Source: Myxococcus eversor (GTDB lineage Bacteria > Myxococcota > Myxococcia > Myxococcales > Myxococcaceae). Taken from it: a DNA stretch of 64,000 nucleotides. The first letter of the stretch is position 1. Each line of letters begins with the position of its first letter. The notes under the pieces are model-generated. The model saw nothing but the letters and a program-made list of their open reading frames with translations. It was not told the DNA's origin and did not search any database. The position numbers and the translations under genes were made by a program. The stretch lies in NCBI RefSeq assembly GCF_010894455.1, contig NZ_JAAIXY010000018.1, forward strand, positions 1 to 64,000, given 5' to 3'. Of this stretch, positions 25,332 through 33,301 are shown in pieces.

Positions 25332-25999
25332 GGGAGGTACACCGCCACGAAGAGGAGCACCCACATCGCCGTCACGAAGTGCCAGCCGAGCACGTGACGT
25401 CGCAGTGAGGCTCGCACGTCCGCGCCGCGCGCGTGGCGCCAGCAGACGAGGAAGAGACCGAAAATCACCCCGAGCACATGCAGCGCATGCAGCGCCGTGA
25501 GCCCGTGGAACGCCGAGGCTGAAACGCCGCCTTCGGGGATGCGCACGTGCTCGGTCCACCAGGCCTGGTGCGTCCACGTCGCCTGGAGCGCGAGGAAGCC
25601 CAGCCCCAGGACCAGGGCACATCGCGCGGGCCATGGTGACTCGCGCCGCTGAAGGCCGAGGTGGAGCACGGCGCTCCCCGCGAGGAGCAGGAGCCCGGTG
25701 AGGCCCAGGCCCAACAGGGACACGGGGAGCGGGGGCCACGGCTCGCGCATCCGATACCAGCCCACCGCGAAGACGAGCGAGGCGAAGAACATCGACCACG
25801 CGGCGAGCCCCAGCACCGTGCCGAGCCACAGCGTGCCCTCGACAGCGGACGACGTGCTCGCTCCGTGTGGAGAGGGCTCCGCGCTGGCGTCGCTCACGAA
25901 AGGCAGCGGCTTCATGCCGAGGGCGCGAGACATCGAGAGCGGATTGGAGTCGGTGCGCGTCTGCGACTCGTCCTCCACCGGGTTGCGCTCCACGCTCAT
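25328..25999 (-). CDS. Cytochrome c oxidase subunit III-like protein
   Basis: A 223-residue protein with about 55 hydrophilic N-terminal residues followed by five transmembrane helices: WLGTVLGLAAWSMFFASLVF, LLGLGLTGLLLLAGSAV, ARCALVLGLGFLALQ, FHGLTALHALHVLGVIFGLF and HVLGWHFVTAMWVLLFVAVY. The ALHALHVLGVIFGLF and WHFVTAMWVLLF segments match CoxIII helices. ATG 25999 is preferred to the GTG at 26008 because GAGG is then eight bases away. It lies 49 bp after CoxI. The role is support of the catalytic core. Confidence 0.88.
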   Translation of the reverse strand: MSVERNPVEDESQTRTDSNPLSMSRALGMKPLPFVSDASAEPSPHGASTSSAVEGTLWLGTVLGLAAWSMFFASLVFAVGWYRMREPWPPLPVSLLGLGLTGLLLLAGSAVLHLGLQRRESPWPARCALVLGLGFLALQATWTHQAWWTEHVRIPEGGVSASAFHGLTALHALHVLGVIFGLFLVCWRHARGADVRASLRRHVLGWHFVTAMWVLLFVAVYLP

Positions 26000-26048
26000 G
26001 TGGCACACCTCGGGCCGCGCGCAGTGCTCGACATGCGTCCGTGCTCGC

Positions 26049-27806
26049 TCATGTCACGCTCCCCACGGTGGACACGGGGCCCTCGGATGCGGGCATCGCT
26101 TCGTCACCCGCGCCCTGTCGGGCCTCCCCTGGCAGCACCTCCGCCTGTCCAATCCAGTCGCGCCCCAGTCGCTCCAACACCTCCGGCTGTGACAGTGCAT
26201 GCGGCCCGCGCAGCACCACGGGGATTTGCGTGAAGTTGCCTTCGCCGGGCGGGCTCGCCGCGCACGTCCACTCGAGCGTGCCCACCTGCCATGGGTTCGC
26301 TTCCGCGGCGCGCCCTCGCCGCAACGTCCACACCAGGTTCACCACGAACACCACTTGCGCGGCGCCCAGCAGGAACGCGCACACCGTCGTCCACTGGTTC
26401 AGCGGCAACAGGTGCTTCAGGTACGTGTACTGGTATGGGTCATACAGTCGCCGCAATTGCCCCGCGTAGCCCGCCGCGAGCTGTCCGCCGAACACGCCGA
26501 GGAACAGCACCGCGCTCGACAGCACGTGCACCTTCGCGAGTCCCTCGTGCAGCGCGCGCCCGAACATCTTCGGGAACCAGAAGTAGAGGCCCGCGAAGAC
26601 ACCGAGGAAGCTGGCGGCTCCCATCGTCAGGTGGAAGTGCCCCACCACCCACAGCGTCCCGTGCAGCGGCACGTCCGTGGCCACCGCGCCCAGCGCCAGG
26701 CCCGTGATTCCGCCCAGCCCGAAGACCACCATCGTCGCCAGCGCCGCGAGCATCGGCGACGTCAGCCGCACGCTGCCTCGCCACAGCGTCATCAGCCAGT
26801 TGAGGAACATCACCTCCGCGGGCAGGGAGATGAGCAGCGTCAGCACCATGAACGTGCGCCCGAGCAACGGCGACATGCCACTGGTGAAGAGGTGGTGCGC
26901 GTAGACGAGCCCGCTCAGCGCGGACACCGTCCCCATGGCCCCCGCCGTCAGCCGATAGCCATGCGCGGGCTTGCGGCTGAAGAACGCCACCAGGTCCCCC
27001 ACCATGCCCCACGCGGGCAGGATGAGGATGTAGACCTCCGGATGGCCGAAGAGCCAGAAGAGGTGCTGGTACACCACCGGGTCCCCACCACCGCCCACCG
27101 CCGCCGCGCCCGCGATGAAGAACTGAGTGCCCAGCAACCGGTCCATCAACAGCAACGCCGTTGCGGCGGCCAGCACCGGCACGAAGAGCACGTTCAACAC
27201 CGAGGCGAAGAACAGGCCCCACACCGTCAGCGGCAGCCGTCCCCACGTCATCCCCGGGGCTCGACACCTCGCCACCGTGACAACGAAGTTCAGGCCATAG
27301 GTGAAGGCCGACGTGCCAGCGCACAGCACCGCCACCGTCACCAGCGTCTGTCCCAACCCGGGCGTGAAGGCCGACGTCGACAGCGGTGGATACGCCGTCC
27401 ATCCCGCGCTCGCCGGCCCGAGCCGCACCGCGAACGAGGCCAGCACCAGCACGCCCCCCAGCGCGTACACCCAGTAGCCCAGCGCCGAGAGTCGCGGGAA
27501 GGCGAGCCCTCGCGCCCCGATGGCCAGCGGCAGCACGAAGTGCCCCAGTGCGCCGAAGAGCAGCGGCGTCACCGCGAAGAAAATCATGACCAGGCCGTGC
27601 ATGGTGAAGACGGCCGTGTACGTGGGCGGAGTCAACGCGCCTCGGGACTCGGGCAGCGCCCAGGCGAGCCCTGGCACCGGCTGCCCCGGCCACGCCCACT
27701 GCCAGCGGATGGCCAGCGCGAGCAGCCCTCCCAGCAACAGGAAGCCCAGGCCGCTCCACAGGTAGCGCCGCGCCACGTCCTTGTGGTCGAGCGAGAGCAG
27801 GCTCAC
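26049..27806 (-). CDS. Haem-copper oxidase subunit I lacking canonical D- and K-channel residues
   Basis: A 585-residue, 12-helix-type protein starting at GTG 27806, which overlaps the CoxII stop by 4 bp. Metal ligands are all present: His70 (TMHG), CuB His255 with Glu257-Tyr259 (GHPEVY), His304/His305 (YAHHLF), His390 and His392 (GHFHL). So it reduces oxygen at a haem-copper centre. But the usual proton-path residues are changed: the segment normally FGNYFMPL reads LGHFVLPL; the D-channel entry APDMAFPRMN reads ARGLAFPRLS; and the K-channel box PTGIKIF reads PAEVMFL. The tail after the last helix (about 80 residues) is soluble. It is probably an alternative cytochrome c oxidase. Confidence 0.93.
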   Translation of the reverse strand: MSLLSLDHKDVARRYLWSGLGFLLLGGLLALAIRWQWAWPGQPVPGLAWALPESRGALTPPTYTAVFTMHGLVMIFFAVTPLLFGALGHFVLPLAIGARGLAFPRLSALGYWVYALGGVLVLASFAVRLGPASAGWTAYPPLSTSAFTPGLGQTLVTVAVLCAGTSAFTYGLNFVVTVARCRAPGMTWGRLPLTVWGLFFASVLNVLFVPVLAAATALLLMDRLLGTQFFIAGAAAVGGGGDPVVYQHLFWLFGHPEVYILILPAWGMVGDLVAFFSRKPAHGYRLTAGAMGTVSALSGLVYAHHLFTSGMSPLLGRTFMVLTLLISLPAEVMFLNWLMTLWRGSVRLTSPMLAALATMVVFGLGGITGLALGAVATDVPLHGTLWVVGHFHLTMGAASFLGVFAGLYFWFPKMFGRALHEGLAKVHVLSSAVLFLGVFGGQLAAGYAGQLRRLYDPYQYTYLKHLLPLNQWTTVCAFLLGAAQVVFVVNLVWTLRRGRAAEANPWQVGTLEWTCAASPPGEGNFTQIPVVLRGPHALSQPEVLERLGRDWIGQAEVLPGEARQGAGDEAMPASEGPVSTVGSVT

Positions 27807-28729
27807 GGTGCCTTCCACTCCCAGCCCCAGTGGGCCGCGCTGTCATCCACGTCGTAGGCCTGCACGGCCTGCCGTCCTGCTTCGCGCAGCCACGCGGCAT
27901 ACGCTTCGTCGGACAGGGCGCGCAGCTCGCCGCGCATCCGGTAGTGGCTGGTGCCGCAGTGCTGGTAGCAGGCCACTTCCCAGGTGCCCTCGCGCGCGGC
28001 TCGGAACCAGGTCTGATTCACGCGCCCCGGAATCGCGTCCAGCTTCACTCGGAAGTTCGGCAGCGAGAAGCCGTGCACCACGTCCGTGGAGACCAACTGC
28101 ACCCAGACGGGCACCCCCGCAGGCACGCGCAGGTCGTTCCACGTCACCACGTCGTCGGATGTATTGAAGCGGTTGTCTTCGCCCGCGTAGCGCGCCTCCC
28201 AGGACCACTGATGCGCGTTGATTTCGATGCGCACCGTGCGCGGGTCCGTCGCGGGGACCTGGAGGTTCCACAGCACATCCCGGAGGTAGCCCTCCGAGCC
28301 CACCAGCAGCGCTCCGTCCACCACGAGGAACGTGCTCAATGCGAGGCCGAACACCCACGCGCGCGAGCGCTTCGTGCCACCGTCAGACGCCGCTCGCTTC
28401 GCGTTCCGGAAGCGCCACACCGCGACCACCATCCACCCGAGCGCGAGCGCGGCCATCCCCGCCTCGAAGCGGTGACTCCAGCCCAGCAGCGCGTCGATGC
28501 GGTGCCCGTCGACACTCGCGTCCTCGGGGAGCGCCAGCGTCCTCGCGCTCGTGGCCGAGGGGGCGTTCGATGATGGCTGGGATTTTCCCTCGACGGACTT
28601 GTCTACGCCTGGCGGCGCGTCGTCGGTGCGGTGCCCGTTGATGGTCGCGTCCTCGCGGAGTGCCAACGTCCTCTCGCTCGTGTCCGAGGGCAGGTCCGAC
28701 GACGGTTGGGATTTTCCCTCGACGGACAT
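27803..28729 (-). CDS. Cytochrome c oxidase subunit II with CuA site and duplicated N-terminus
   Basis: A 308-residue protein. After a polar N-terminal region (2-90) made of two copies of a 43-residue unit come two transmembrane helices (about 100-120 and 135-155) and a periplasmic cupredoxin domain with the CuA ligands: His in STDVVHGFSLP, then CYQHCGTSHYRM (Cys, Cys, His, Met). It accepts electrons from cytochrome c for subunit I. There is no fused cytochrome c domain; the separate lipoprotein at 24327 probably serves. ATG 28729 lies 2 bp after the stop of the small upstream gene. The end overlaps CoxI. Confidence 0.93.
   Translation of the reverse strand: MSVEGKSQPSSDLPSDTSERTLALREDATINGHRTDDAPPGVDKSVEGKSQPSSNAPSATSARTLALPEDASVDGHRIDALLGWSHRFEAGMAALALGWMVVAVWRFRNAKRAASDGGTKRSRAWVFGLALSTFLVVDGALLVGSEGYLRDVLWNLQVPATDPRTVRIEINAHQWSWEARYAGEDNRFNTSDDVVTWNDLRVPAGVPVWVQLVSTDVVHGFSLPNFRVKLDAIPGRVNQTWFRAAREGTWEVACYQHCGTSHYRMRGELRALSDEAYAAWLREAGRQAVQAYDVDDSAAHWGWEWKAP
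28469..28726 (-). repeat. 129-bp tandem duplication at the CoxII N-terminus
   Basis: Two adjacent 129-bp copies (about 28598-28726 and 28469-28597) encode SVEGKSQPSS... and again SVEGKSQPSS... through RTLALREDATINGHR and RTLALPEDASVDGHR. The copy next to the first helix looks like the original; the outer copy has diverged at several positions. Confidence 0.85.
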
Positions 28730-28731
28730 GC

Positions 28732-28935
28732 TCACGCGCCATCCTCCCGAGAGGCCTCCCGGCCCGCGCGCCGTACCGCCCACAGCCCCACGCCCACCAC
28801 CAGGAAAGGCGTGAGCATCAACCCGACAACCAGGAGCGCCGAGCGCACCGCAGACTCGGGCTCGAGCAGGGAGCACGTCGCACAGGCGAGCGCGTCCAGC
28901 GGCAGGAACACCATGAGGAGCCCTGCGAGAGGCAT
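28732..28935 (-). CDS. Small membrane protein opening the oxidase operon
   Basis: A 67-residue protein: signal-like MPLAGLLMVFLPLDALACAT, a Cys pair (CATC), then a transmembrane helix SALLVVGLMLTPFLVVGVGL and a basic tail. ATG 28935 has GAGG nine bases upstream; a start at 28971 (MSLVPERK) would add 12 residues. Two cysteines next to the membrane face suggest copper handling or a disulfide, but no family was recognised. The stop is 2 bp before CoxII, so translation is coupled. Confidence 0.65.
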   Translation of the reverse strand: MPLAGLLMVFLPLDALACATCSLLEPESAVRSALLVVGLMLTPFLVVGVGLWAVRRAGREASREDGA

Positions 28936-29349
28936 GCCCCCGAGCCTCTTTCTTTCGGGAACGAGGGACATGGTTCGCTGTCCCTCGATGGAACGCACGT
29001 CGCGAGTCCCCCTCGTGACGACCGCGCCTTCATCGAGTGGCAGGCGCTCGTCCATTCCTCGCTCTGGAAAGCCGAGTCCGCCTCCCTCGGGAGACATGCA
29101 CCAGCGAATCCCTCGCCCCGGAAGGCGGGACGCGGCTCGTCGACCCGCTATGGAGCGCTCGCCAGTCATCACCGCCTTCCCGGCTAGCACGCGGCCCTGG
29201 AGGCCTCAAGCCACGGGCCCCTCCCCGCTCCCTCAGGCCCGCCTGCCCTCGGGGCGACCTGATGCCCGCTACACCTCGCGAGTAGGCAGGTTGACCCTGG
29301 GCCGTCCGACGCGCTTGTGCCCTCCCGGGCCTTTCGTTAGGTCCGGGCC
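28936..29349. other. Divergent promoter region of the oxidase operon and the SCO gene
   Basis: No gene is supported in these 414 bp beyond the possible 12-codon extension of the small membrane protein. The promoters of the minus-strand oxidase operon and plus-strand SCO gene should both lie here. I saw no clear operator. Confidence 0.4.
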
Positions 29350-30009
29350 ATGTCCGCCGACTCCCCTCTCGCGCTCCCCCCGGCCCGTCTCACGCAACGC
29401 CCTGGCTTCTGGGCTGGCATCGCCGTCGTCGCGCTGGGCCTCGCCGCGGTCGCAGCCGGCAACCTGACGCGCGCGGGCAGCGAGCCCCTGCCCCAGCTCG
29501 GCGCCCTGCCGGACTTCACCTTCACCCGACATGACGGTCAGCCCTTCGGCAGCGCCCAGCTCCGAGGCCACCCCTTCATCGCCAACTTCATCTTCACCCG
29601 CTGCCCCACCGTGTGCCCGGCCTTCACCCGGAAGATGGCCCACGTGCAGACCAGCACCGACTCGTTCGGGACGAACCTCCAGCTCGTCTCCTTCTCCGTC
29701 GACCCGAAGTACGACACCCCCGCGCGCCTCACCGAGTATGGCCAACTCCACGGCGCCAACTTCGCGCGCTGGAGCTTCCTCACCGGCGACTACGACGTGC
29801 TCAAGGACACCATCGTCCAGGGCTTCAAGGTCAGCATGGGCCGCGAGCCCGGCTCCGCCGAGGACGACCTGCTCTCCATCTTCCATGGCACCCACTTCGT
29901 CCTCGTGGACTCGCAGGGACAGATTCGCGGGTACTACGACAGCGCGGACAGCGACTCGACCGACCGGCTCCTGCGCGACGTGAAGCGGCTGGCCAGCGAA
30001 GAGGGCTGA
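29350..30009 (+). CDS. SCO1/SenC-type copper chaperone
   Basis: A 219-residue protein with one N-terminal transmembrane anchor (GFWAGIAVVALGLAAVAAG) and a thioredoxin-like domain outside. Copper ligands are seen: CPTVC (Cys-x3-Cys) in FIFTRCPTVCPAF and a His in FHGTHFVLVD. Family members deliver copper to the CuA site of subunit II. It is divergent from the oxidase operon that encodes a CuA-containing subunit II, which fits this role exactly. The family sequence SVDPKYDTPARLTEYG is also typical. Confidence 0.93.
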   Translation: MSADSPLALPPARLTQRPGFWAGIAVVALGLAAVAAGNLTRAGSEPLPQLGALPDFTFTRHDGQPFGSAQLRGHPFIANFIFTRCPTVCPAFTRKMAHVQTSTDSFGTNLQLVSFSVDPKYDTPARLTEYGQLHGANFARWSFLTGDYDVLKDTIVQGFKVSMGREPGSAEDDLLSIFHGTHFVLVDSQGQIRGYYDSADSDSTDRLLRDVKRLASEEG

Positions 30010-30370
30010 TTCGACCTGCCCTCCCCTGAATCCGGGCCGTGATGATCCATCCGGCCTGGCGCACCTTCTTGGGGAGGTGCTTCGTGGCATCGCGACACCG
30101 CTTCCCAACGGAGTGATCCACCACCTTGGGAGCTGAGAAAAACAGCCCCAAATCCACACACTGAGTGCGGACCCAGTCTCAGGTCCTGAGGATCAGGACG
30201 GGTACCGGACCACCCAGGTCGGGTTTCTGACCGCCCCGAGCGGGGGCCTGCTTCGCCATGACCGGAGGCGCCGCTGGGTTGCTCCTCCTACGGAAGCCGG
30301 GCCTCGGGCATCGCGACAGTCCTCGCCTGAGTCGCGCTGCCCCCCGCTCTCACGGCACCCCAACGCCCGA

Positions 30371-30690
30371 GGGCCAGCCCCGCTCCTGCGGAAGACCGGC
30401 CCTCGGTGCCCATCCAACCCTGCCCCTCAAAGCCGAAGGGCCGACCCCGCTCCTGCGGAAGACCGGCCCTCGATGCTCATCCACTCCCCTGCCCCTCAAA
30501 GCCGAAGGGCCAGCCCCGCTCCCACGGCAGGCCGGCCCTCGGTGCCCATCCAATCCTGCCCCTCGAGCCGATGGGCCAGCCCTGCTTCCACGGAAGGCCA
30601 GCCCCAAGTGCTCATCCACTCCCCTGCCCCGCAAAGCCGAAGGGCCGACCCCGCTCTCGCGGAAGGCCGGCCCTCGGTGGTGCGTCATCG
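30371..30690. repeat. Array of five 66-69 bp GC-rich hairpin repeats
   Basis: Units begin with GGGCC(A/G)(A/G)CCCCGCT at 30371, 30438, 30507, 30573 and 30642 (spacing 67, 69, 66, 69 bp). Each carries inverted AGGGCCG...CGGCCCT arms, so every unit can fold as a hairpin on its own. A sixth, decayed unit precedes at about 30290-30320. The units are nearly contiguous with only minor differences, with no unique spacers, so it is not a CRISPR array. Reading frames are open in several phases because of base composition and periodicity; I do not regard them as genes. There is also a small 7-bp hairpin at 30183-30199. Confidence 0.8.
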
Positions 30691-30709
30691 CGCCAGGGGC
30701 GCGAGCCGC

Positions 30710-31165
30710 TTACTCGATGAAGGAAGCGTGACGCTGGGCGAAGATGTTCTGCAGGTTCTGCTGGCCCAGGAAGTTGTCCGCGAACGCGTCGACCTTGTCG
30801 GCGCCCTTGCGAACCGTCTCGGCGACCTTGACCACGTCCTCGATCTTCGAGGTGGCCTTCGCCAGCGCGCCGATGCCGCCGATGGGGCCCTCGCCGACCA
30901 GCGACGTGACGCCCTGCTTCATCAGGTTCTCCACCACCGGGGCCAGGAACTTGCCCAGGAAGGGGATCTTCTTGATCTGCTCGCTGATCTTGTCGGTGAT
31001 GGGCGAAATCACCTCTTCAGCCGGCTTCTTCAGGAAGTCGAGGACCTTGCCACCGATGTTCGCCACACCACCGGCGAGCTTGCTGACCGTCTCCGCCGCC
31101 TTGCCGAGCAGCTCCAGGGGCTTCTGAATCAACTTGAGGGGGTTGAAGCTGCCGAACAGGCCCAT
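30710..31165 (-). CDS. Hypothetical amphipathic-helical protein
   Basis: A 151-residue protein beginning MGLFGSFNPLKLIQKPLELL with GAGGT six bases upstream. It is built of amphipathic helices (LGKAAETVSKLAGGV, VLDFLKKPAEEVI) and has a central Pro/Gly hinge GEGPIGGIGALAKATS; there is no transmembrane helix or signal peptide. The composition resembles proteins that bind membrane surfaces or form helical assemblies. No family recognised. It lies 149 bp downstream of another small hypothetical gene on the same strand and next to the hairpin array. Confidence 0.7.
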   Translation of the reverse strand: MGLFGSFNPLKLIQKPLELLGKAAETVSKLAGGVANIGGKVLDFLKKPAEEVISPITDKISEQIKKIPFLGKFLAPVVENLMKQGVTSLVGEGPIGGIGALAKATSKIEDVVKVAETVRKGADKVDAFADNFLGQQNLQNIFAQRHASFIE

Positions 31166-31313
31166 GGCGATACCTCGGGGTGACGAAAGGGGAGTGGAAG
31201 AAGGAAGTTTTTGCCGAAGCGAAGACTCAGAGTGATTCTCGGCGGAGCGGCTGATTTGTTTCCGCCAGAATTTCCGTCGGATTTTCTCCGACATTCCGCC
31301 CCGGGGTACGAAC

Positions 31314-31787
31314 TCAGGCCCGGCCGCCACCGCGCTTGATTTGATCCAACATCGCCTGCCGCGCGGCCGCGTCCTGGGGACCCGCCGGAGCCGCCGGCTG
31401 CTGGGCCGCGGGAGTGGCCGGGTCCGGCGTCGTCAGCGCGGGCTTCCCGCCAGCCGCCTTCTGCTCGAACTTGGAGTTGTCGAAGTCGGGCGCGGAGCCG
31501 GGCAGCTCCCCCTTCATCCCTCGGATGATGATGTCGGCGGCCTCGTCGGACGTCACCGGGGTGATGCCGTTCTTCTTCAGCTCCTCGTCCGGGACGATGT
31601 TCAGCTCGGGCTGCAGGTCCTTGTCCTGGGCGTACTTCAGGACCAGCTCCACGTAGTCCTCGAGCTTCATGTTCACGGCCGCGGCGATCTTCTTGGTGTC
31701 CGAGTCGTTCAGAAGCTCGGCGCGGACCACCTCGATGGGCCGCTTGAGCCCGCGCTTTGGCTTACCAGCAGCGTTTTCCTGAGACAT
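31314..31787 (-). CDS. Hypothetical soluble protein
   Basis: A 157-residue protein, ATG 31787 with GGAG eight bases upstream. The first 95 residues look folded (LKRPIEVVRAELLNDSDTKK, LEDYVELVLKYAQDKD), with alternating helices; the rest is Pro/Ala/Gln-rich and probably disordered, ending AMLDQIKRGGGRA. No family recognised. Its small helical neighbour at 30710-31165 may be co-transcribed. Confidence 0.7.
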   Translation of the reverse strand: MSQENAAGKPKRGLKRPIEVVRAELLNDSDTKKIAAAVNMKLEDYVELVLKYAQDKDLQPELNIVPDEELKKNGITPVTSDEAADIIIRGMKGELPGSAPDFDNSKFEQKAAGGKPALTTPDPATPAAQQPAAPAGPQDAAARQAMLDQIKRGGGRA

Positions 31788-31841
31788 GTGATGCTCCACG
31801 AAGAAAGGACGTGGGCGAAACTGTAGCCCAGTTTTCCTCGT

Positions 31842-32375
31842 TCACACATTCTCGCCCCCAGGCGCCCCTTGGAGCCCCGCGAGCGCGCGCTGATACGTCT
31901 CCAAATCCGCCTCCGAGAAGAGGACCACTGTCACCTTCTCAAGGTGTGGCAGTCGCCCCAGCGCCGCCTGGATTTCCCGGAGGGCCATGGGCGCGGCCTT
32001 CTCAATCGGGAAGCCGTAGATGCCGGTGGAGATGGAGGGGAAGGCCACCGAGCGCAGCCCCAGCTCCGACACCCGGGCGAACACACTCTTGTAGCACCGG
32101 GCCAGCGTGGCCTCTTCGCCCTGGGTGCCGCCGCGCCAGACGGGGCCCACGGTGTGGATGACGTGACGGGCGGGCAGCCGGTAGCCGCGCGTCACCTTCG
32201 CCTGGCCGGTGGGGCAGCCATGCAGGAGCCGGCACTCGGCCACCAGCTCCGGGCCCGCAGCGCGGTGGATGGCGCCGTCCACGCCTCCGCCGCCCAACAG
32301 CGAGCTGTTCGCCGCGTTGACGATGGCGTCCGCGTCGACTCGGGTGATGTCTCCTCGGATGAGCTCCAGCGACAT
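31842..32375 (-). CDS. Macrodomain ADP-ribose hydrolase (YmdB-like)
   Basis: A 177-residue macrodomain: [20 protein letters not shown] (the ADP-ribose-binding Asp and the NAAN catalytic Asn), [29 protein letters not shown] and [17 protein letters not shown]. These are the hallmark loops of the MacroD/YmdB group that hydrolyse O-acetyl-ADP-ribose or remove mono-ADP-ribose from proteins. GAGGAG precedes the ATG. It is a stand-alone domain without partners and sits 109 bp downstream of the sigma54-like gene on the same strand. Confidence 0.92.
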   Translation of the reverse strand: MSLELIRGDITRVDADAIVNAANSSLLGGGGVDGAIHRAAGPELVAECRLLHGCPTGQAKVTRGYRLPARHVIHTVGPVWRGGTQGEEATLARCYKSVFARVSELGLRSVAFPSISTGIYGFPIEKAAPMALREIQAALGRLPHLEKVTVVLFSEADLETYQRALAGLQGAPGGENV

Positions 32376-32484
32376 GGGGTCTCCTCGCGTCTTCGAGTGG
32401 GCCGGGCGCCGACGGGCCCTCGCTCCTCGACTGACGGCGCGAGGGGACAGTGCCCCTCGCGCGAAGAGCGCGCACTCGCAGACT

Positions 32485-33072
32485 TCAGCGAGGCGACAGG
32501 TTGCGGGCCGCCGGCTTGCGCGAGCTGGAGACGGACTTGCGCGCCTTGGGCAGCGTTCGAGTCACCGAGCCGGGGCGACGGGCCTCGGCGGCCTCGCGCT
32601 CCGACTCCGCGACGGCCTTGGCGGCGGCGGCCTTCAGCGCGAGCTGCTCCGCCTGGAGCGACCAGCGCCGGCGAAGGAGTTCCCGCAGGCCCTCCTTCTG
32701 GAGGTCCACCTGCGCCTGATGCAGCCGGTAGTGCAGGTCCTCCCGCAGCGTGCCGCGCGAGAGCGCCGCGTCCGCCGCGCCCGATACGCCCACCACCACC
32801 TTGGGACGCTCCTCCTGCATCTGGAGGCAGCGCAGGATGAGCCCCTGCGCCTCGCGCCCGAGCTTGGCGGCGTCGGGGATGAACAACACGCCGTTGCGCT
32901 GGCGAAGCGCCGCGGCCAGGTCCGTGGCCTGTTTCACCTCCACCAGCTCCACGTCGAAGTTGCGCGCGGCCTCCTGGGCCCAGCTGCGGCGCTCCTCCTC
33001 CGTGCCGCCATGGATGATGAGCGAGGCACGATTGCAGACGAGCTCTTCTTCTCGGTAACCACTGAGCGTCAC
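32485..33072 (-). CDS. Degenerate sigma54-activator-type ATPase domain protein
   Basis: A 195-residue protein from GTG 33072 (AGGGGG seven bases away). Pieces of an NtrC-type AAA+ domain are visible: [16 protein letters not shown] in the place of the Walker B GTLFLDE(I)GEL segment and [17 protein letters not shown], the normal LREDLYYRLNVIPI box. But no Walker A (GExGTGK) or GAFTGA loop is found, and the Walker B Asp-Glu pair is not intact. It therefore cannot be a normal sigma54 activator. The C-terminus is basic ([20 protein letters not shown]), possibly DNA-binding. It is perhaps a regulatory decoy or a decayed activator. Confidence 0.7.
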   Translation of the reverse strand: MTLSGYREEELVCNRASLIIHGGTEEERRSWAQEAARNFDVELVEVKQATDLAAALRQRNGVLFIPDAAKLGREAQGLILRCLQMQEERPKVVVGVSGAADAALSRGTLREDLHYRLHQAQVDLQKEGLRELLRRRWSLQAEQLALKAAAAKAVAESEREAAEARRPGSVTRTLPKARKSVSSSRKPAARNLSPR

Positions 33073-33225
33073 CGGCAAACCCCCTGCTGTGATGCGTGGT
33101 GCCGGGATTCTAGCGCCCCATCGGGTCCCTCGTTCAACGGGCCGGGTGTCCTGGCAGGTGGGGACAGAATCGACCCACCTGAAAATCCTTTCATGTGTAC
33201 CTGGATGACTGCTGTCTCAAGAGCG

Positions 33226-33301
33226 TCACGAGCCAGGCACCGCGTCACGAGCCGGGAACCTCATCAGGAGCCAGGAACATCGTCAGGAGCCAGGAACCAC
33301 C
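33226..33301. repeat. 19-bp tandem repeat over the 3' end of the USP gene
   Basis: Four units at 33226, 33245, 33264 and 33283, exactly 19 bp apart, of the form TCAGGAGCCAGGAAC plus four variable bases. The unit at 33283 is the last codons and the stop of the USP gene on the minus strand; the other three lie just downstream of the stop. Confidence 0.8.

Noticed and set aside
24327-26006. A single fused gene of 559 codons for CoxIII plus cytochrome c
   Set aside because: The upstream part is the shadow of CoxIII in another frame; the cytochrome c starts at ATG 25331 with a lipoprotein signal.
26199-27857. A 552-codon plus-strand frame opposite CoxI
   Set aside because: Arg/Gln/His-rich shadow of a well-supported oxidase gene.
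30371-30690. CRISPR array
   Set aside because: Units are themselves 66-69 bp and contiguous with no unique spacers, and no cas genes are near.
30258-30731. Small plus- and minus-strand genes across the hairpin repeats
   Set aside because: Open frames follow from the repeat period (66 and 69 are multiples of three) and GC content; low-complexity product.
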